Positions 58,301-64,000 of a DNA stretch of 64,000 nt are shown one piece after another; position 1 is the first letter of the stretch, and the number at the start of each line of letters is the position of its first letter. The position numbers were made by a program, and so were the translations under genes. The stretch comes from Thamnaconus septentrionalis. Lineage: Eukaryota > Chordata > Actinopteri > Tetraodontiformes > Monacanthidae. The DNA is taken from assembly GCA_009823395.1 (NCBI GenBank), contig CM020517.1, positions 9,947,501 through 10,011,500 on the forward strand, in the 5' to 3' direction. The notes beneath the pieces were generated by a model. That model was not told where the DNA came from. It made no database searches and saw only the letters and a list, made by a program, of their open reading frames with translations.

Positions 58301-61110
58301 CCCAACACGCTATTATAATTCTCCTTTTTGTATTTTTATGGAGTTTAAAGGCACAGTGCATAACATTTACCAGAGAACAGGAAATCTGTTGAGATTTTAC
58401 TCCGACATCACAGCTGGTATATAAAACATGAGATTTAGTGGCATGTGTATTAACTTTACAATTGTTTACAATAGGCATCTTAACAATTAATCAATTATCG
58501 ATTAATTGTCGATTAAAAATGTAATCGATTAAATGAAATTAGTCGCAATTAATCAAACATTTTTACACACGTAGTTAATATCATAACAGTGTAGTGGCAG
58601 GAAAGAGCAATTCACCTGTAGATACTGTGCTGGTCATAATATACTTAGAACAAGTTCTTTTTAAACAACTTAAAAAAAAAAAAAGTTTAAATGTGACCCA
58701 TTAGCAGTCAACTTAAAGTCAGAGGATAAATGTTTAGGATGTTTTTACTAATGTAAAAATGGGTCACATTGGACCCTCAACATTATTGAATGGTTAAATA
58801 ATGTGTTCTTTCCACATTTTTCATTGTGAAATTTAGGTTCTTAGGAAAAAATCAGCACATCAATTAATCGTTAATCGATTAATCGAAGGACAATAAACTA
58901 GCGATTAATGAATTAATCGATAATATGCATCCCTAGTTTTCAATATTCTTTCTTCCCATTAGATGCCACCAAGTCTTACACTGTGGCCTTTTAGCACATG
59001 TAAATTTCCACTTGATTGCTGAAAATTGTACATGAAAAACCGCTGTGATGGTACACAAAAATCCATTTTTTCTGGCTTCACTGTTGACATGCTGTAATCT
59101 ACGTTACTCCGATTGTCCTTTCTGTGTACCCTGTACCCTGGTGTGTGTACCCTGTACCCTGGTGTGGCCTGTGACTGGCCTCACACTGTGGTTGAACGTC
59201 AAATATTTGAATGTAACCGGAGGCCAAAATTTCTGGATAATGTCAATCGTGAGAGTAGACTGAAGAGGCCGTGAAAGGAAAAAAACCCACCTTTACAGTG
59301 TCAAATGGATGTCCCACCAAAACACCAGCAGCACCTAAAGAAACATAACGGTATATTAGGTATATCATTCAAACTAGTTTCATTGGAGAAAAATGTGCAA
59401 TTTGGATTCAGTATGTTTAGTTTTTTAAAAGGCAATTTGAATTGCAAATAAATTAAACAACAAAAATCAACGACATTGCAAACAAAGAGGAAAAAAAAAA
59501 AGCCTGAATGTTTATTTCGCTCCTAGCAACATTGTTTGATGGACAGACACCCACCAGCTGGTGCACTGACAATGACTCCACTCTTCAATATAGAGATTGT
59601 ATTTGAACTGTCTTGAACTTCCTACTACCCCTGCACTATATTTGGAAGGGGGCTGTCCTGCAAAGCGTGATCAGATGATGTGTTGAATATGCATCGTCTC
59701 ATTTAACATGTCATATCCCGCCAAGCATCTAGAGTAAATAAGATTTGAGGCCCGTAAGCAGCTGACTCATCCCCCCCAGAGGCAAACAGGCCGTTTCTCC
59801 TGAGTACAAGCACAGCTAATCGCCTGGTCACTGCACTGAACCGGCTGACGAAAGCTTAATGGTGCCACGTCCTTGACTTCTGCCTGCGTAAAGACAAGAA
59901 AGTTCATCGGACAGTCGGGGTCTTTTTTTGGACAACAAAACATCAGACACAATGTGACCCGAGGCACAAGAATACTGTGTTGGTACTCATGTGATTGATT
60001 TGAGGGGAAACTGAGTTTTAATTTCAAATGACATCATTGCAGTGATGATCTACCTGGCAATGGCTCCGTTTGTTTTGCTGACACTAATGAATAAGATAAA
60101 TCAGAGGGGTCGGGGGGGGAATACTGGGATTGTCTGAAGAGCTTTGTTGCTCCAGGCGTTTTAGGCGCATGTATAAATCATAATGCTGGATATTTAAAAT
60201 GTAATAAGCAGTAGGAAGCAAAAACAGGAGAAACTCCAAGGCACTCTCATAGAAAAGTTAAGAATCCTTTATTGTAGCGGCATGTTACATTCAAACCATT
60301 AAAATGCAATCAAGGCAATCAAGCTTCCCCAGAGAATCAAAGTCAAAACTTAAGAGTTTTTTTTTTTAGAAGGTTTTATTGCCAAAACGTGCCAGTTTTT
60401 AACGATTGGAATGTGACCAAGCCGCTACAATAAAGGCTTTTTAACTTTTCTATGACAGTGCCTTGGAGTTTCTTCTGTTTTTGCTTCTTCTTGGTTTTTC
60501 CCATTCAAAGAGCACCTCTAACCTACAGGTCCTAAGTCCAGCAAGCGCTCCTAGATTGGCTTTTCTTTCAACCCGTAATAAAACAGTGTGTTGCTTTTCG
60601 ATTTAAATAATAGTCCAAAAGCAGGGTAACTTTCAGGACATTCAGTGATCGCTGTGATGATGGACAACAATCAAATAAAGGCGCTCGACTCCCCATCTAT
60701 CTGTCCACACAGTGGCCAAATTCACGGTTTTTCTTTTAAACCAACACTGAGGCCCAGAGCGGAGCAGCGTGGTAGGGCTCTCTCGAAGAACGTGGCCTTG
60801 AACGGAGACAAAACAGCTGACGACTTTCCCGGGGAAAGGGAGGGGGGAGGCAGAGAGAGAGAGGGGGGCGCAGATGGTTTGGAATGAGGGGCTACTTCCT
60901 GGAAACACCTCAGCTTCAGCAGGAAGACCAACCAGTTCCGTGGGCTGCGTTTGGTGTCGGCGGCAGCGGCACTCCCTAATTTCAGTAGGAGTTGGCGAGG
61001 TGGAGAAGATGTCTGAGCAGTCGAGCGCGATGAAAACAAAACGTGGCACTGTAACTCCGCCAACCCGAAGAATGTGCAAGCAGGACACCGGTTTCTCGCC
61101 CGTGACGACA

Positions 61111-61155
<45 letters not shown>

Positions 61156-61511
61156 AATTGAGGTGCAGCTGAATGATTCATATTAAAAGAAAGAAAAAAA
61201 AATGAGGCAGCGCTTTGTGCAGTGATGCCTTTAATGACAACTCGAACATCGCTCGTTCTGATGCGGAGCCCCTTTTCTCCCCTCATACGTGGCAGATGCG
61301 AATGCACAGACTATGCATGTTTTTTGTTCCGTTTTGTTTTCAATACCTGGCCACTTCTGAACAGCGCAAAGCTGGCTAATGCTAAGCCATAGCACCCGCC
61401 GGCTAGCCCCAACGTGGCTGTCTGGCTGCTAGCGCTGCTGGAAACCCGCTGAGTGAGAACACTTGAACTTAACTCACCTCCGATGCAGCCCGCAGCGAAG
61501 TCCAATGCCAT
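55394..61511 (-). CDS. slc25a29: SLC25A29, mitochondrial basic amino acid carrier
   Basis: Four exons (61511-61478, 59334-59291, 57641-57558, 56152-55394) join in phase to 306 residues (human 303). The start MALDFAAGCIGG matches human MALDFLAGCAGG. All three mitochondrial-carrier signature repeats are present: HPFDTVKVRLQ, CPMELAKTRMQ and YPVDVIKSRLQ, each in the Px[D/E]xx[K/R] form. Long identical blocks with human include NQFLAGASAGAIQCVICCPM and RAFPVNATTFATVT. The protein sits in the inner mitochondrial membrane with six helices and transports lysine and arginine (and ornithine at lower rate). The C-terminal tail after VEECS is unconserved. Most of the coding sequence lies in one 759-base GC-rich exon, in contrast to the AT-rich introns. 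Confidence 0.96.
58473..58937. mobile_element. Palindromic ATCGATTAAT-ended repeat element
   Basis: The left end is built of ATCAATTATCGATTAATTGT and the right end of GATTAATGAATTAATCGATA followed by ATGCATCCCTAG. The two ends are approximate inverted copies rich in ATTAATCGATTAA. Size is about 465 bp with no coding capacity, in slc25a29 intron 2. It fits a MITE of the type seen often in fish. Confidence 0.6.
59125..59166. repeat. Short tandem duplication
   Basis: GTGTACCCTGTACCCTGGTG occurs twice in direct succession. It is intronic. Confidence 0.85.
60216..60487. mobile_element. Foldback/MITE element with about 65-bp inverted arms
   Basis: The left arm starts AAGCAAAAACAGGAGAAACT and ends CTTTATTGTAGCGGC. 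The right arm starts GCCGCTACAATAAAGGC and ends AGTTTCTTCTGTTTTTGCTT. The arms are close to perfect reverse complements over about 65 bases, with a spacer of about 140 bases. There is no coding potential. It lies in slc25a29 intron 1. Confidence 0.9.
61113..61156. repeat. GT dinucleotide repeat
   Basis: About 20 GT units in slc25a29 intron 1. Confidence 0.97.
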
Positions 61512-62060
61512 TCCCTTTAGAAAGAGGACGTGTAAAAGCTTCCGGACGGAATGGTTAAAAAAGAACGCCTACAGTATGAAGCCGTTCTGAAACACTTCAA
61601 ACTATTTGAGTTTTTTGTTTGTTTTTTTTAAAGTAAAGCAAGGAAAGCCCTAGCTTGGCGCGACCCCCCCGTGAAGGCGGCGGTGATGCTGAGATTTCCT
61701 CCGCGGCAGGATATCAGGACCGTCTTTCAATGGCGATGATGTGATCCGGCTCGGCTCTAGTGTCGCTTCTCTGCGTCTATTCCTGTAGAAGGCAAGCGCG
61801 TTGAGGCCAAGGGGTTGGAGGAGGTAAAAAGAGACGAAAGGGGGGGTGTTTGCTCGGTTATTTCTACGGCAGCCCAATCGGCGGACTCGGAGGAGGACAA
61901 CTCCTCCCGTCCGCCCCTCACGGCTATTGGCTGCGGGCGGGAGGACACACTCTGGCAGCAGGTTCTCATCACCTGCAAAACCAACAGTGTTATCGAGCCG
62001 CCTGACGTCACTGCACAACCGAGGGGCGCCCAATGAGCAGCAGAAGCGAGCGGCGTCGCT
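61512..62060 (-). promoter_or_regulatory. Presumed promoter and 5' leader of slc25a29
   Basis: GC-rich, CpG-containing sequence upstream of the slc25a29 ATG, in contrast to the AT-rich flanks. It includes a CCAAT box on the + strand at about 61872-61876 (GCCCAATCGG) and a second at about 62028. No coding sequence is recognised. Confidence 0.5.
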
Positions 62061-63014
62061 CACCTGTTGCTTCGACTTTCTACCTTCTAATGTCAAGGCT
62101 TACTGTGCGACCAGATCCGGGCACCTTCTTGCCAGTGGGCAACCCCAGAGAAGTTGAGCCTTTATTGATTAACAAAGCCCCATCGAGAGTGATGATAAAC
62201 TCACTATTATTATTTTATTTTTTTAATGTTTAAATATAAACGCTTCGAGACACCTTTGTTTTTACGTTTTTTGGTTCTGAGAAGTACCTTGTAATTACTT
62301 AAAACTACTGAATAGCAGGAACTCTACAAAGTGGCATTTGCATTAAACACATTGTCGTATGTCATTATCATAAGTAAAAGGTCTGTGTGTGTGTTGTTGA
62401 AGCACATGATGTTTATTCTGGTTTACGTGAACATTTGACAGTTTGCTTTTGGTCAAGTGTCTTTGCTGATATCAATGTACATATTTACGTTTTGTTGAGA
62501 GAGACAATGAAAGAATCCTTGTCATTAACATCTCACACAGGTGTTTTGAATGACAGCAAACACACTGATATTGCAATAGTAAGTTTTTTTCCAAGCAAGT
62601 GTATTTTTCCTGTAGCACTGAGTAAAAATGAGAAGGTGTAGTTGTCACAAGTAGCCCAAAGGTGTTTGCAGGACAAGCAATTGAGCGTGTGTATGTGAAC
62701 ATGTGACGCCCAGCGATGGCTTACATACATTATTATATACATTAAGACCTACGCAGATAAATATTATATTCCGGACCGCTTGAAGCTGACAACTGGCTCA
62801 GATGCAAAGTACCAGGCTAGATCAGACAAAGAGAAGCAAGTCATTTGTCCAGTTTGTTTGTTTTTAACACTTCAGTTTCTCATGCCTGCTGCTGACAGTA
62901 CGCCAAAATATGACATATGACCAGAATCTGAATGAAGATGATACCAGATGCACGGTTTGTCTGTCCGTGACATTGCTGACATAATCTGTGTCAAAGTCCC
63001 ATTAAGACGTCGGG
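62061..63014. other. Intergenic gap and wars1 3' untranslated region
   Basis: No coding sequence is seen. A - strand AATAAA (TTTATT at about 62412-62417) about 600 bases past the wars1 stop is a plausible transcript end. Confidence 0.5.
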
Positions 63015-63998
<984 letters not shown>

Positions 63999-64000
63999 TG

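Noticed and set aside
60642..61307. 221-codon - strand frame in slc25a29 intron 1
   Set aside because: It contains a translated GT repeat (poly Thr-His) and resembles no protein; it lies in an intron.

Overview
The window is nuclear DNA from a vertebrate, almost certainly a ray-finned (teleost) fish. It holds intron-containing genes with canonical GT/AG boundaries, protein sequences that align with vertebrate families, and abundant microsatellites and short DNA-transposon-like repeats of the kind common in teleosts. There are no bacterial-style operons, CRISPR arrays or phage genes. All exon models below were joined by hand by checking splice signals and codon phase.

Layout. 1-2213: upstream repeats, including a long ATCT microsatellite and a short inverted-repeat element. 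2214-10790 (+): a small single-pass membrane protein resembling NCMAP, with coding exons at 8554-10090 and possible upstream exons near 2.2-2.7 kb. 11222-13621 (+): tmem234. About 13.9-18.8 kb (-): dcdc2b, tail to tail with tmem234. 19927-21796 (-): iqcc. 22153-53670 (+): a complete fancm gene, 23 or 24 exons and about 2,040-2,070 codons, head to head with iqcc. Its 12.8-kb intron 4 contains a complete five-exon SOUL/HEBP-family heme-binding gene on the opposite strand (27502-32707). 55394-61511 (-): slc25a29, four exons. 63015-63923 (-): the last three coding exons of wars1, whose 5' part lies beyond the window.

Synteny. iqcc-dcdc2b-tmem234 keeps the order and orientation I recall from human chromosome 1p35. 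slc25a29-wars1 corresponds to human 14q32, and fancm lies at human 14q21. The window therefore joins pieces that are separate in human. No slc25a47-like gene is seen between slc25a29 and wars1.

These genes do not form one pathway. FANCM is the DNA-repair translocase that anchors the Fanconi core complex. IQCC and DCDC2B belong to calmodulin-motif and microtubule/cilium families. SLC25A29 imports basic amino acids into mitochondria, and WARS1 charges tRNA-Trp. I found no convincing novel biological system. The most unusual features are the nested SOUL gene, a GC-AG intron and a second doubtful donor in fancm, an in-frame 87-nt mini-intron or exon segment, lineage-specific coding repeats in fancm, and several inverted-repeat elements.
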